Shown one piece after another: positions 10,512-20,703 of a stretch of DNA of 64,000 bases. The DNA is taken from NCBI GenBank assembly GCA_023525975.1, contig CM042021.1, positions 77,817,501 through 77,881,500 on the forward strand. Direction: 5' to 3'. The notes under the pieces are model-generated. The model was not told the origin of the DNA. It saw only the letters and a list, made by a program, of their open reading frames with translations, and made no database searches. The translations under genes and the position numbers were made by a program. This stretch comes from Smallanthus sonchifolius (taxonomy: Eukaryota > Streptophyta > Magnoliopsida > Asterales > Asteraceae). Numbering within the stretch: position 1 is the first letter of the stretch; each line of letters starts with the position of its first letter.

Positions 10512-12390
10512 GACCACACTCTTCTGCTCAGCAACGGCTCCTCTCTCATCATCAACACCAGGAACATCCTTCAGCTGCCCTCAGACTTCCTATTCAAGAT
10601 TTTTCAGCTCATAGCCAACATCTGCAATATTAACTCATTAGAGAGCCAGGCAATGATGGTCACCATCAAAGCCCATCTTGAAGAAGAAGGACTGATTCCT
10701 CAGGAAGAGTCTGTGTCAACTTCTGATACTGACTCCAACTCAGATACTCCACAAGTTGAAGTCACATCTGTAGCTTTTGGCACAAGATCTTCACTTAGGG
10801 ATCAACTGAGAGAAATAGAAGGTCCTGAGTACCAACTTAATGAAGACAGTGACCGTCCCTTGACAATTTCTCAACTTGCCAATGAAGCTGAGGCAGAGAT
10901 CCCAATAGCAGGATCATCATCTGCTGTTGTGATCAGTGAAGCTGAAGCAGAGGCATCCAATGTAAACAAAGGAAAGGGAATCATGACAGATGAAGATGAA
11001 GAGAGGTTGCTAAAAGAGAAAAGAGAGAGGGAAGAGAAAAGAAGAAGAAGAGAAGAAGAGGAGATGGCTGACATGAAAAAGGCTGAAGAAAGAAAAACAG
11101 CCATTCTCCTAAGAGAACAAACCATCACAGCTGGATGAACTGAAAAGAAAGATTCCTGCAGTTGACCGGATTGAAGAGGATGCAGCTATTGCTCTTCAAC
11201 TGCAGGAACAATTCAATAGAGAAGAGGAAGAATTGGAGAAGAAGAAGAAAGAAGAAGCTAAGTTCAGAATAACCGATTCTGAACTAGCTAAAGAAATGAG
11301 GGAGGAGTGGGTAAAGACTCTAGTCTCTCAAGGTGAGGATGCAGACTACCTTGAGAAACTATCAACTAAAGAACTCTACAGAGCCTTCATGGGTCAGCAG
11401 GGTCAATTGGCTAGCAAGAAAAAGGCTGAAGAAGAAGAAAAAGCCAAGCTACAGTCCAAGAAGACCATTGCACTGAATAAAAGAACCCATGAAGAAAGGA
11501 AGGTCATGATTGACTTCCTTAAGGCTAGAGGAGATAGTGGAAAGAGGCTAGGTCCCATGAATTTCATGAACCTGCAAGCCCTCTACTTCAAAGTTAAAAA
11601 GGATGAGGAAGAAAGACTAGGGAAGAAGGGCTCCAAGAAAAGGGTACTTATCAAAGAAGAAGAAAAACCAAAGACAAAGAAACCCAAGCCTTCTCCCTCA
11701 CTTACCTCTTCCTCAGTCCATCATCCTTCCACTCTCCTCCCCAAACCTTCCACTCCTCCACCCAACAAGTCCAAATCATCCCACCCAGCTCCCACTCATC
11801 AACAGCCTCCCCTGAAGAAATCCAAATCCTCATCTGAACCTGAAGACTCAAGAGACATAGTTGAATGGGTCTATAATCCACATGATCAAAGGTTTGAGAT
11901 CTTCAGGGGGAGAATTGAAAGAAGAAGATCTACATACAGGTCTGTTGATGAGGTTCTGCAACTACCAGATTCAGACCTAAGAAGAATTTTGGAGCTGGGT
12001 GAAGCTCATGAGCCTGCAAATGAGAGTGGGAAACATCTTATGCTAGCAATCAGACATTACTTCAACCCTAGCAAATATGTGGTCATGGATGTCAAACCAC
12101 TCAAGTCCCACTCTCCATTTGTATCTTGGTCCTACAATGTTGATTTGGATGAGTTCACTCTGATTGATGTAAAGAAGCAGCAGATGAGATGTTCAAGCAA
12201 AGCAATCTACAAAATGCCACACAAAGACATCAAGACTCTGTCTGAACTTCCACTGAACAATCCCAGCAAGGATCCAAGAGGCTATGAGGTTGAAAGGATA
12301 GTCAGCCACATGCAAAAGCTTCAGCAGCAAAGTAATTTGAAGAATTTTGGTTGCATCAGTCTAGGGGGAGTTTGTAGAACCAAAGACTGA
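10512..12390 (+). pseudogene. aORF of element G, C-terminal part, one frameshift
   Basis: An open frame runs from the A insertion point to 11138, shifts by one base near 11120-11138 and continues to 12390; the first nine codons of the apparent ORF upstream of 10512 belong to A's LTR. The protein is highly charged: a Ser/Asp-rich region, a Glu/Lys/Arg coiled coil (about 10980-11480), a basic and Pro/Ser-rich linker, then a compact C-terminal region with IVEWVYNPHDQRFEIFRG and PFVSWSYNVDLDEFTLID. That region resembles the end of B's aORF (IISWFYDDESKLFAIKR, MKWWYVDVNTGEARIED), so G and B carry relatives of the same gene. The ORF runs into the polypurine tract. No function recognised. Confidence 0.65.
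12360..12372 (+). other. Polypurine tract of element G
   Basis: AGGGGGAG directly before the LTR start TGTAGAACC, like the GGGGGAGT tracts of elements B and C. It primes plus-strand DNA synthesis in this class of element. Confidence 0.6.
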
Positions 12391-13124
12391 TTGCTACCAA
12401 ATTATTCTAAGTACAAATGCTATTCATCACATATGGCTGCTGATAGGCTTATCAGCAGCATTCAGCACATATTGCTGCTGATAGGCTTATCAGCAGCATT
12501 CAACACTTGTTGCTGCTGATAGGTTTATCAGCAGCGTTCAACACAAGTTGCTGCTGATAGGCTTATCAGCAGCATTATTCTCATCTCTGCTGCTGATAGC
12601 TTTATTCTCTGAAGATCAAACGTTGCAGCTTACTATCCATGTGAAGCGCCTCTGACACCTTTCTGCAAAAGCAACTGCCACACTCCAAGCAGAAGGAACC
12701 TCACTGGTGCAACCAATAAAAGACAATAACGCGCTTCTCCAAGCATGCAAACAATGATGCCTAAGAAGACGTTTCAGTAAAGTTAACTAGATTAGCCTTT
12801 ACGTGTAATATACATTAATAAACAAGATCAACGGCTTGTGTTAGATCTGATCCTTAGAATCAAGGGTCTGTCTTGATTCTAAGTTACTATATATATCTTG
12901 TAAACACTTCAAACAAAGTGTGTCTTGATTGTGCTTGCTAGTGCTGGCTGTGCCTTGATAGTGCTTCTTGATAGTGTTTTTCTTGAAAACTTGTAATCTC
13001 AGAAGTCTAATACAACAGTGCATTTATCAGTATTCTTGTTGTTTACTTGTTTACTTTGTTGGTTGCTATTGTTTCCGCCAATATCAACTAGAACAGAATC
13101 ACCTTGTAATCTTACGATCCTACA
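12373..13124 (+). repeat. 3' LTR of element G (about 750 bp)
   Basis: It begins TGTAGAACC after the polypurine tract and ends CGATCCTACA, with the CCTACA end shared by the A, C, D and K LTRs. A TATA-like CTATATATAT lies at 12888-12897. Four palindromes in a 38-bp tandem array lie 5' of it. The right boundary is inferred from similarity of the end only. Confidence 0.55.
12436..12573 (+). repeat. 38-bp tandem repeat, each unit holding a 24-nt palindrome
   Basis: Palindromes with arms GCTGCTGATA and TATCAGCAGC around a 4-nt centre start at 12436, 12474, 12512 and 12550, a period of exactly 38 bp; a half copy starts at 12588. The array lies in the U3 part of the G LTR, upstream of its TATA box. 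Confidence 0.85.
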
Positions 13125-14156
13125 ATAAGAGACTAAGAATACTATCTAGACAATTATGATTAAAGCATGAAAGGTTTCCTAGAACTCACTTGTACATGTA
13201 GATTCATAATTACATTTCGGACCGCAATCATGAATTTACCTTACAAGTTTGCTCTAGTACATTCCTCATTATGAATCATAATTTCACTTACTTGACGCTA
13301 ATGCTCAACTACAATAATATAATCTTCAGGTACTACAACCGCTACTAAGTATTGAGTAAGTATAATAACCTCTACCAACTATTGAGCAGATTGTAAGAAC
13401 CTCTACCAACTGTTGAGCAGCCTATTAAATCCTCTACCATATATTGAGAAGGTATTACAATCTCCACTAGTTATTTAGTAGGCATAACCTCTACCGGTTG
13501 TTGAGCAGATTATAAGAACTTCTATCCTCTACGATTCATAACATGTGTGCGTCTACTATTGCTAGCGTGTAACTACAACGAGTCAATTTTAAAATTTTGA
13601 AAATAAGAATGAGTTTATTGGTCGAACGGAAATAGTCGGGATTTGATGCAATGATGTGCTTCCCCATCAAGGCGAATGATTAACCAAATTGGTTGAGGCG
13701 TATGAGGGAGCTCCAAAAGTGGAGGTTGGAAGAGTAGTTCTCTGGCTATCAAACATGTGCTTCGGTCACACTTGACTGACAACCTAGGTGCCATAGTTTC
13801 CTTTCTAATACAAACAGTACATGATAAATGAGACAATATCTTACGCAATACTCGAGTCAAATATGTATGTAAGTATGAAAATCAATAACGCGATATAACC
13901 AAAACCATACATGCCATAATTTGGTAATTTTGAGTCAACTTGTTACATTGTTCAAAAGACATGGCCACAAAATTTTGATGAGATTATAAGTTCAATCACC
14001 ATAACAAGTTCTCAAATACAAAATCATGAAAAGGAATCAAATATAACGATCATCAACATCCCATCAACACTAGCGAGCAAAGCGAGTAATGACACTGGTA
14101 CGCACTGTGGCCACAGTAAGCAAGATACATATCACAGCAAGGGAAAGGGTCGACTA
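13125..14156. other. Unassigned non-coding DNA, possible gypsy LTR remnant
   Basis: I find no gene here. The text around 13175-13190 (CTAGAACTCACTTG) resembles 49262-49277 in fragment L (CTAGAACTCACCTA), and a ~31-bp minisatellite follows, so it may be a decayed gypsy LTR. Weakly supported. Confidence 0.3.
13344..13535. repeat. Diverged ~31-bp minisatellite, about six units
   Basis: Units share the core AACCTCTACCAACTRTTGAGCAG (seen as TGAGCAG...CCTCTACC) and are offset by 27-31 bp; they differ from each other at several positions, so the array is old. Confidence 0.7.
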
Positions 14157-14663
14157 GGTGTGCTCATCAAGTGTGCCCAATCGCTGCAACGTGTTGGCCT
14201 CATGTGCCTCAGCAGCATCGGCTCTCGCATCGGCGGCGTCTGCTCTCTTCACTTCTTCCTCGACTTTCTTCTCAGATCACGAGTCTTCATCTCTGATAGT
14301 GCTCTCTCAATCCCCAACAATCTACCATATATGCTATTCCTAGCATCCTCATCCCGAATCTGATCATCCTCAATGGTCCTCACTTGTCCAATGGGCGGTA
14401 TGCCTTCTATATCTGCCCATTCCCAAACCTGCCTAGCCAACCAACTCCATTGTCTCACAATATAAGCTCTTGTCCTCTTGGGAGGACGCTCCACAACGTA
14501 ACCTACCATGGCTGAATCGTTGTCATCATCATCTCTATCAGACAACTTTCTCTTCTTTAATGGCGTCACTTTCTTTATAGGAATGAACTTTAGAAGTGGA
14601 CCCCTAGGACATGGACGATAAGATCGATGCGAAGGGAGACGTAACTCACCCATAGTTGGCCTA
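14157..14663 (-). pseudogene. Element F ORF, C-terminal segment
   Basis: The 3' part of an ORF split by two insertions. Minus-strand reading from the TSD (GCCTA, 14659-14663) gives a basic/acidic stretch (PLKKRKLSDRDDDDNDSA) and RQWSWLARQVWEWADIEG; after a one-base shift near 14249 it continues as an Ala/Asp-rich helix-like tail (KRADAADARADAAEAHEAN) to a stop at 14157. The frame matches the segment at 36622-36770 when element C and one TSD copy are left out. I do not recognise the family. The reading frame upstream of 14664 in the apparent ORF is LTR sequence, not gene. Confidence 0.55.
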
Positions 14664-15080
14664 TGTAGGTCCCCTAGTGTTAGATCGATTGACGTATAGG
14701 AGATGAAACCAATCAACAGAGTGCGGAATCCTCTGTGATTAGCTTGAACAAGATGACTAGATACGATGAGAACAAACACAAGTATATAAAACTGTCTATT
14801 AGCATCAAACAACTGATTACAAAGGGTTTTCTCTCAAGAACTTGTTCAGACCTCTTTTCTACAAGAACCCTAACAGCTATTTATACTCACAGACTCAGGT
14901 TGCGTACTTGCTAAGTACGCAGGACAAACTCTCCCTACGTACTTGCTAAGTACGCATCCACTAAAACAACCCAAAAACACACATGAACAAAGACTCGAAT
15001 ATACAGCTCGATCAGATACAAACGACTCTCATAAACTATAAACAATCTTCAAGCTGCTTGTCACAAAACATGCTCCAACA
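14664..15080 (-). repeat. Inverted LTR copy at the left end of element C (417 bp)
   Basis: Reverse complement of the C LTR: minus strand TGTTGGAGCATG...GGGGACCTACA, followed on its U3 side by the complement of a polypurine tract (GACTCCCCCTTG, 15081-15092). Its start TGTTGGAGC matches the 3' LTR (36198) and not the 5' LTR (TGTTAGAGC), suggesting it was copied from a 3' end. Confidence 0.85.
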
Positions 15081-15196
15081 GACTCCCCCTTGACAACAGC
15101 TCTAAAGATGTTTGTCACATGCTTCCAAACATCTTTAGAGCTTTTTATTTGGAAGCATGTGACAAACATCTTTAGAGCTGTTGTCAAGGGGGAGTC

Positions 15197-15615
15197 TGTT
15201 AGAGCATGTTTTGTGACAAGCAGCTTGAAGATTGTTTGTAGTTTATGAGAGTCGTTTGTATCTGATCGAGCTGTATATTCGAGTCTTTGTTCATGTGTGT
15301 TTTTGGGTTGTTTTAGTGGATGCGTACTTAGCAAGTGCGCAGGGAGAGTTTGTCCTGCGTACTTAGCAAGTACGCAACCTGAGTCTGTGAGTATAAATAG
15401 CTGTTAGGGTTCTTGTAGAAAATAGGTCTGAACAAGTTCTTGAGAGAAAAACCTTTGTAATCAGTTGTTTGATGCTAATAGACAAAGTTTTATATACTTG
15501 TGTTTATTCTCATCGTATCTAGTCATCTTGTTCAAGCTAATCACAGAGGATTCCGCACTCTGTTGATTGGTTTCATCTCCTATACGTCAATCGCTCTAAC
15601 ACCAGGGGACCAACA
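15197..15615 (+). repeat. 5' LTR of element C (419 bp)
   Basis: TGTTAGAGCATG...GGGACCAACA, with TATAAATAG at 15392-15400 and two palindromes just upstream (about 15322-15340 and 15357-15375). Unusually it is itself preceded by a polypurine tract (15185-15196). The length equals that of the 3' LTR. Confidence 0.88.
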
Positions 15616-15617
15616 AG

Positions 15618-15629
15618 TGGTATCAGAGT
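15618..15629 (+). other. Primer-binding site of element C
   Basis: TGGTATCAGAGT, two bases after the LTR, one mismatch to the usual tRNA-Met site. Confidence 0.85.
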
Positions 15630-16047
15630 CTTTGCTCTTGAAATTGAGTGTTATAGGAGTGATATTGAACATTTTCGACTAGATTTGGACTGAATTACAA
15701 GGTTTTTGACTTGAATTTGAGGGTTGTTGAGCAAAAACTGAGCGTTCTTGTTCCTCACTTTCACGTACTGAGATTGCTTCAAAATATCTCAATAGTTGTT
15801 TGATTTTATAAATTATTCATCAAGGGTTTGTTAGAATTGGATTTCTAAGCTTTTGGTTGGATTAATTTCAGATTTTAGACAAGATTTGAGTGATTGATTG
15901 AAAAAGTAGGTGAACATGATTTATTTTCTGACTTTTTGCGTACTTAATTTTGTTCCTGTGTACTTAGTTTTGTTCCTGCGTACTTAATTTTGTTCCTACG
16001 TACTTAGTAAATTTTTTTTTTTGTTTTTACTTGGTTTAAGTGTTACA
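15630..16047 (+). other. 5' leader of element C
   Basis: Non-coding. At 15938-16010 a 21-bp tandem array repeats the half-palindrome GCGTACTTA followed by ATTTTGTTCCT, about 3.5 units. Confidence 0.6.
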
Positions 16048-18223
16048 ATGATGTTGTGTTACAAGAATGAGTTTGAAACATGGCCCCCGCCTCCTAGACT
16101 CGTATCTCTAAATGATTATACTACTTGGAAAGCTCGGCTTATTAAGTACGTTTCTTTGACCGATGAAGGTTTTTGGAAACCAATAGAGGAAGAATATACC
16201 CCTCCTACTTACACTTTCTTGGGTGATCCGAACACTCCAAAACCTCCATCAAAGTTCACGGTGAAAGAAAAGAAAGAATTTGATAGAGAAAAGAAGACTA
16301 GAGAGGTTCTTGAAATGGTTTTTTCACAAGAATTCAACTATACATTTTGCAGTTACTACACTTCAAAAAGCTTATGGGAAGCAGTTCAAATGAAGTGTGA
16401 AGGATGCTTGAACGAGAAAGAAAAGACGGTGAATTATGTGGATTCACCAAAATCTTCGGTTGCTCAAAAGGATAAAAAAATGAATGTGAAATTCCTCTTG
16501 AAGGTGTAGAAGTAAGCCAGAACCAAGTTGTTGATGATAGTATTGTTTCTGAAGAAAGTTTTTGGTCAGAAGAAGCTAAGTATGATACAGAAAATGCTCA
16601 TGCAGAAGAAAGGGAAGCTTCTGTAGCTGACCTAGAAGAATCTACCACTGTTGTTGCTCTCATGGCGATTGGAGAGGCATCTTGTTCGTCAAATGAGGTA
16701 GATTCTTACTCTTTTGCTGTTATTTCTTGTTCTAAATGTCTTAGCTTGCAGGATGAAAATTCTAAGCTTCAAGACAAGGTCGAACCCCTTCGTATTGCAG
16801 CGTTAAGCTACAAAGAAAACGAAAAACGATTTAAAGATTCAATTGAAACGTTGAAAAAGGAAAAACGTGATTATTCACTAAAAATGAGCGATCAGCAGCT
16901 TCACTTGGATATTGCATATAAGGGGTTAGAGAAAAGGAACAATGAGATCAACAAGCTACAAAATGAGATCTTGCAGTTGAAATGTACTAATGAGAAGTTG
17001 AAAAATTCTCGTTTTGTGGTGGAACACTACGAGTCTGTAGTGAGGCAAGTGAATGGCTTAGGGCTGGGTACTAATGCCATTCCTCCACCAGTGAACGGGA
17101 AATTTGTCAACGGCTTAATTGACATTGATTTGTCTTGTATCGATGAGTCCTCAAGTAAGGCTAACTCTACATCTGATGAAGAGTTCTTTACTGCCTCTGA
17201 TGATGGGTCTGAGAACACCTGCCCTGAAGGAGTAGTTTCAGAGGAGTTGCTAGGTGAAAAGAAGGTTAATAAAAACTTTGTCACTGAGCGTGATAATTGC
17301 ATTTTAACTGAACCCGACATTATTGAAACTAATGAAAAATTAAAAGTAATGCTTTATGGGGGGTATAAAAACATTAATCAAGTTAAAAAGGAAGCTTTTT
17401 CAGCTCACTATAGGCTTGGCTATAAAAAAAATTTGCAAAAATATTATACTCCCAAAAGCCAATTACCATCGGGTAAACCAAATGTTCACCAAACAAATTC
17501 TCTTGTTCATCATGTCGAGTTCTCAAATAGCAAATCAAATGAGCCTTACAGGAGAACTTACAAAGAGAAGAGAGCTTGTTTTCATTGTGGTATTGTAGGA
17601 CACATTGTGGTGAAGTGTCCTCACAAGAACCAGAGTAAGAAACCAGTTGATCCACAACAAGTTAAATCATCTGTGAAGCCACCGGTCAAACTAGTGGACA
17701 GATTTGTTGCTCCACGGGTTCAGAAAGATAAAAGACCATCGGTTCAGAAGAAAGGTATCTCAAAAGGACAACCTGGTAGAATACCAAAGGCTAGTCTAAA
17801 TGTGCCCAAATCAGTTGGTGAACAACATTTTGAGACACCTGTGGTGAAGCTTTCTAAACCACAGAAACGGAGACTGAACAAACGTTTGAGAAATTTAGAA
17901 ACAGAATTTCTTGAGGGTAAGTTTGATCCAAAACCTGTTTCTGGAAAGCTAACTGGTGAAAGACCAAAGTTTTCAAAACCTGATTTTACAGAGTATAAAC
18001 GGTTGTACCTGAGTTTTCAAAACACCAAAGTTTTCAAAAGAAAGAGATTCACAACAAGAACGTTTGGAAAAGAAAAGATCCAGTCTCTGATTCTAGTTCT
18101 AACTCTAAGTTACAATCACCACAACTTGATGATGGGCTTGATTGTGAACTTAGAGAAGTGGGTTATATTGGTAAAGATGGACGACCCAAGACAACGATGG
18201 CTTGGGTTTCTATTTCAAACTAA
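16048..18223 (+). pseudogene. gag: gag of element C, shortened and frameshifted
   Basis: ATG at 16048. The N-terminal gag domain is recognisable (NDYTTWKARLIKYVSLTDEG, SLWEAVQMKCEG), but the region that holds the first zinc knuckle in A and D is absent; the sequence passes from near residue 120 to the acidic part. Frame changes occur near 16500 (frame 16662-18305 takes over) and near 18040. The coiled coil (NNEINKLQNEILQLKCTNEKL) and second knuckle CFHCGIVGHIVVKC are intact. The canonical end GRPKTTMAWVSISN with stop at 18221-18223 lies in a third frame. It may still have offered packaging functions before the frameshifts; this is a guess. Confidence 0.85.
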
Positions 18224-18246
18224 TGTGTTTGTTGTTGTATGTGCAG

Positions 18247-18365
18247 GGTCAACCAAAGAGAACTATTACCTGAAATTTTTCTTTATTAACATTGATTTGA
18301 TGTAGGTCAATAGTGGTTGTTTCATGGCACATAATAGGCATGTCATACTTCTACAAAATGTCAAA
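18247..18365 (+). pseudogene. pol: Residual 5' end of pol in element C
   Basis: After an acceptor-like GTGCAG (18241-18246) a short stretch aligns with the pol start of A: VNSGCFMAHN in place of VDSGCSRHMTGN, so the protease DSG has become NSG. The rest of pol is missing. Confidence 0.65.
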
Positions 18366-19152
18366 AATAAGTTGGATGTGGCGACATGGCATAACCATTG
18401 CACTAAATGAGTTGTTGAGATATTTCAATGACTTGATGTTTAGAGGGAGAAGTTGAAGAAGGTATCTGGATTTTGAGGTCACACAGTAGATGACAATGAG
18501 TCTTGACACAAGAAGTAGGTGAGTGGGCATCAAGCTTTTGATGTTGTACCTAGTTCTAGTGTTCAAGGGGAGTCATCTAGACAGGGGGAGTCTACCACTC
18601 AGGTGATAAAGTTTTAGTTTTTATTGTGTTGACATATCACTGTTCTTGGTAACTTCTGATGATATCTTCTATCTCATCTTGAACATTTTGCCCAAGTTAA
18701 AAAAAAAAAAAAAAAAACAGTTTTTCATGGAAGTGTTTATTTTTAATTTTTCTTTCATTTAAGGTCTTTTTTAATTTAATTTACTTTCACATGTACAGTT
18801 CCTTTTATTTTGTACATTTCTTTTAATTTTGTATAGATCTTAAAACAAAAATCTATAAAAAAAGTATATATATACATATATATAGAAATTTTTGAAAAAT
18901 CAAGGTCGTTTGAAGTGTTAGGGGAAATGATAGTACATCAGGTGATTGTTTGACACACTAGACCATAGAATTTGACTGAAATGGTAGTTTAAGTGTTTAA
19001 TTGAAGTTTACTTTGATCTAGACATCTAAGACTGCACAAATGGGAAATGATTGTCTCATGATTACCTGATTTATTATAAAATTACAAAAATAAAATAAAG
19101 GTGTGTAATTTGGATTGTTGATAGGCTATAAGCATGTTTATAGCTTGAGTAG
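18366..19152 (+). other. Post-pol spacer of element C, left part
   Basis: Non-coding. Two polypurine-like tracts (18565-18573 and 18583-18592) recall the multiplied PPTs of Sireviruses. GGAAATGATAGTACATCAG at 18922-18941 is the reverse complement of blocks in A, B and D. It ends at B's TSD, AGTAG (19148-19152). Confidence 0.65.
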
Positions 19153-19639
19153 TGTAGGTCCAGGTAACTCAACTACTGATCGGACTCGTAATATGACGTT
19201 GCTATAACACGAAGTGCGGAATCCTTCATGTTAACATTTGTATAATAACCGACAATTGAAACAACACGCGTAAATAAACTTCTCGTTATTTTCCAAATTT
19301 CATAGAGTTTACAACATAATCGCTTCTGCTCTGTTCTGTTTCTCTCTGCTCTGCTCTCTTGAAACAAACTGTAAACTCTATATTTATAAACACAAGTTCT
19401 GATATAAGCGAACTTATTAAGTTCGCCTCTAACAGCTTAAGCGAACTTAACAAGTTCGCCTCAGTTAGACCTAAGCGAACTTATTAAGTTCGCCTCTGAT
19501 AGACTAGGCGAACTTAACAAGTTCGCCTCTAGGCTCACTTGTAAAACACTTAGTAACTTTAGACATTTACATAACAAAAACATAAAGACATAAAATTTAA
19601 CTATTACAAGCTTTTGTCATTACAATCTATGTCCTAACA
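19153..19639 (-). repeat. 3' LTR of element B (487 bp)
   Basis: Minus strand TGTTAGGACATAG...GGACCTACA. TATAAATATAG lies at 19379-19389, and four palindromes (19408-19426, 19441-19459, 19475-19493, 19508-19526; GCGAACTT-NNN-AAGTTCGC) follow at ~33-bp intervals on its upstream side. Confidence 0.95.
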
Positions 19640-19652
19640 GACTCCCCCTTGA
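19640..19652 (-). other. Polypurine tract of element B
   Basis: Minus strand TCAAGGGGGAGTC immediately before the 3' LTR. Confidence 0.85.
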
Positions 19653-19680
19653 CAATAGCTTGATCTTCTGTCTTCAGTTT

Positions 19681-20703
19681 TTATCTTGATCCCTTCCAGT
19701 TATCTGGTAGTCTGCTGCCAGCATGTACTCCATATCTTCTGCATATCTCCAAAACTCTTTTGTACTGTAGACCTTGTTCTCTCCATTCATCAGTGTACAT
19801 GATCTCATTCTTTCTCAGTGTCCTCTGATCTTTCTTTGAAAAATTAATAAGATTCATTGCGTCATAGAAACACACAATGACCTTATTATCTTTATCTTCA
19901 ATCCTTGCTTCACCCGTATTAACATCAACATACCACCATTTCATATTCCCAAGAAAGTGTTGAGGAATATTCTTTAATGGTATCTTGTGAATAGCACACA
20001 CTGGTTTATACTTGTATCTCCAGGTCACTTTCCTAGTCTTTGGATCTGTGTTCTTCACTCTTTTTCCCTTCTGTGGTTTCTACCGTTTATACTTACCCGA
20101 ACTACCTTCTTTCTTTATCAGGTTTGCTATCACATCAGCCAAACCATTCTTCGATCTATTTATGAGTGGCTTTGAAGCTAGACCATTTATTTCACACCTC
20201 GACAAGGTATTGAAATATTTGATCCTCGGCTTTAAGTATTGAACACCGTCAGATCGTTTGATTGCAAATAATTTTGATTCATCATCATAGAACCAACTTA
20301 TGATCCTTCCTACACACTGCTCTTTATTCACATATTTCTCTTTCTGAGCAGGTTGTGCTGGAGACTTGGGTAGCACCTTCATCCAACTGTTTACAACTTC
20401 TCTCCACTGTTCTCTTGTCATCCCTGTATCTCTATACATCACAGGTTCTTCATTAACCTTCGGAGACTCAGTGTGAGAAGTTTCAGTTTTAGCATTTTTA
20501 TTGAATTGAAGATTCTCATCATCAGTATCCATCTTTGACTCAGCAGTGTCTTCAGGCTGTGTGATGTCTTCAACAGAATCCATAGAATCTGTTACTCCTT
20601 CATAAGTGAATTCAGGAATAACATCATCCTGGATGAAGTTATAAGGCACTTTAAGACCATCACAGCCTTCGTAAGTAACACTATCTTTTTCTTTCTCTAT
20701 TTC
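19681..20703 (-). pseudogene. aORF of element B, C-terminal segment, one stop
   Basis: Continues the aORF after solo LTR H. It reads to a TAG at 20080-20082 and then in the same frame to 19681. It contains GMTREQWREVVNSWMKVLP, IISWFYDDESKLFAIKR and MKWWYVDVNTGEARIED, similar in spacing to the end of G's aORF. Function unknown; the frame is kept across the H insertion when H and one TSD copy are left out. Confidence 0.65.

Larger units (their letters stand above)
10512..13124 (+). mobile_element. SIRE-type element G, 3' part only
   Basis: The surviving 3' portion of a plus-strand element into which A inserted: aORF C-terminal half, a polypurine tract and a 3' LTR. Its 5' half should lie beyond the far end of A, outside the window. 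The right boundary at 13124 is inferred from the LTR end CCTACA shared with relatives; the TSD cannot be tested. Confidence 0.65.
14664..15615. repeat. Near-perfect inverted repeat, arms ~467 bp, 18-bp spacer
   Basis: Arms 14664-15129 and 15148-15615 are mutual reverse complements with few differences; the spacer is 15130-15147. Each arm contains an LTR, a polypurine tract and about 40 bp of 3' internal sequence. Confidence 0.85.

Noticed and set aside
12436..12573. Regular repeats as a CRISPR array
   Set aside because: Plant retrotransposon context, palindromic units without variable spacers of proper length and no cas genes.
15029..15334. 101-codon minus-strand ORF
   Set aside because: It runs through the hairpin of the two inverted C LTRs; 36072-36335 is the same LTR read again.
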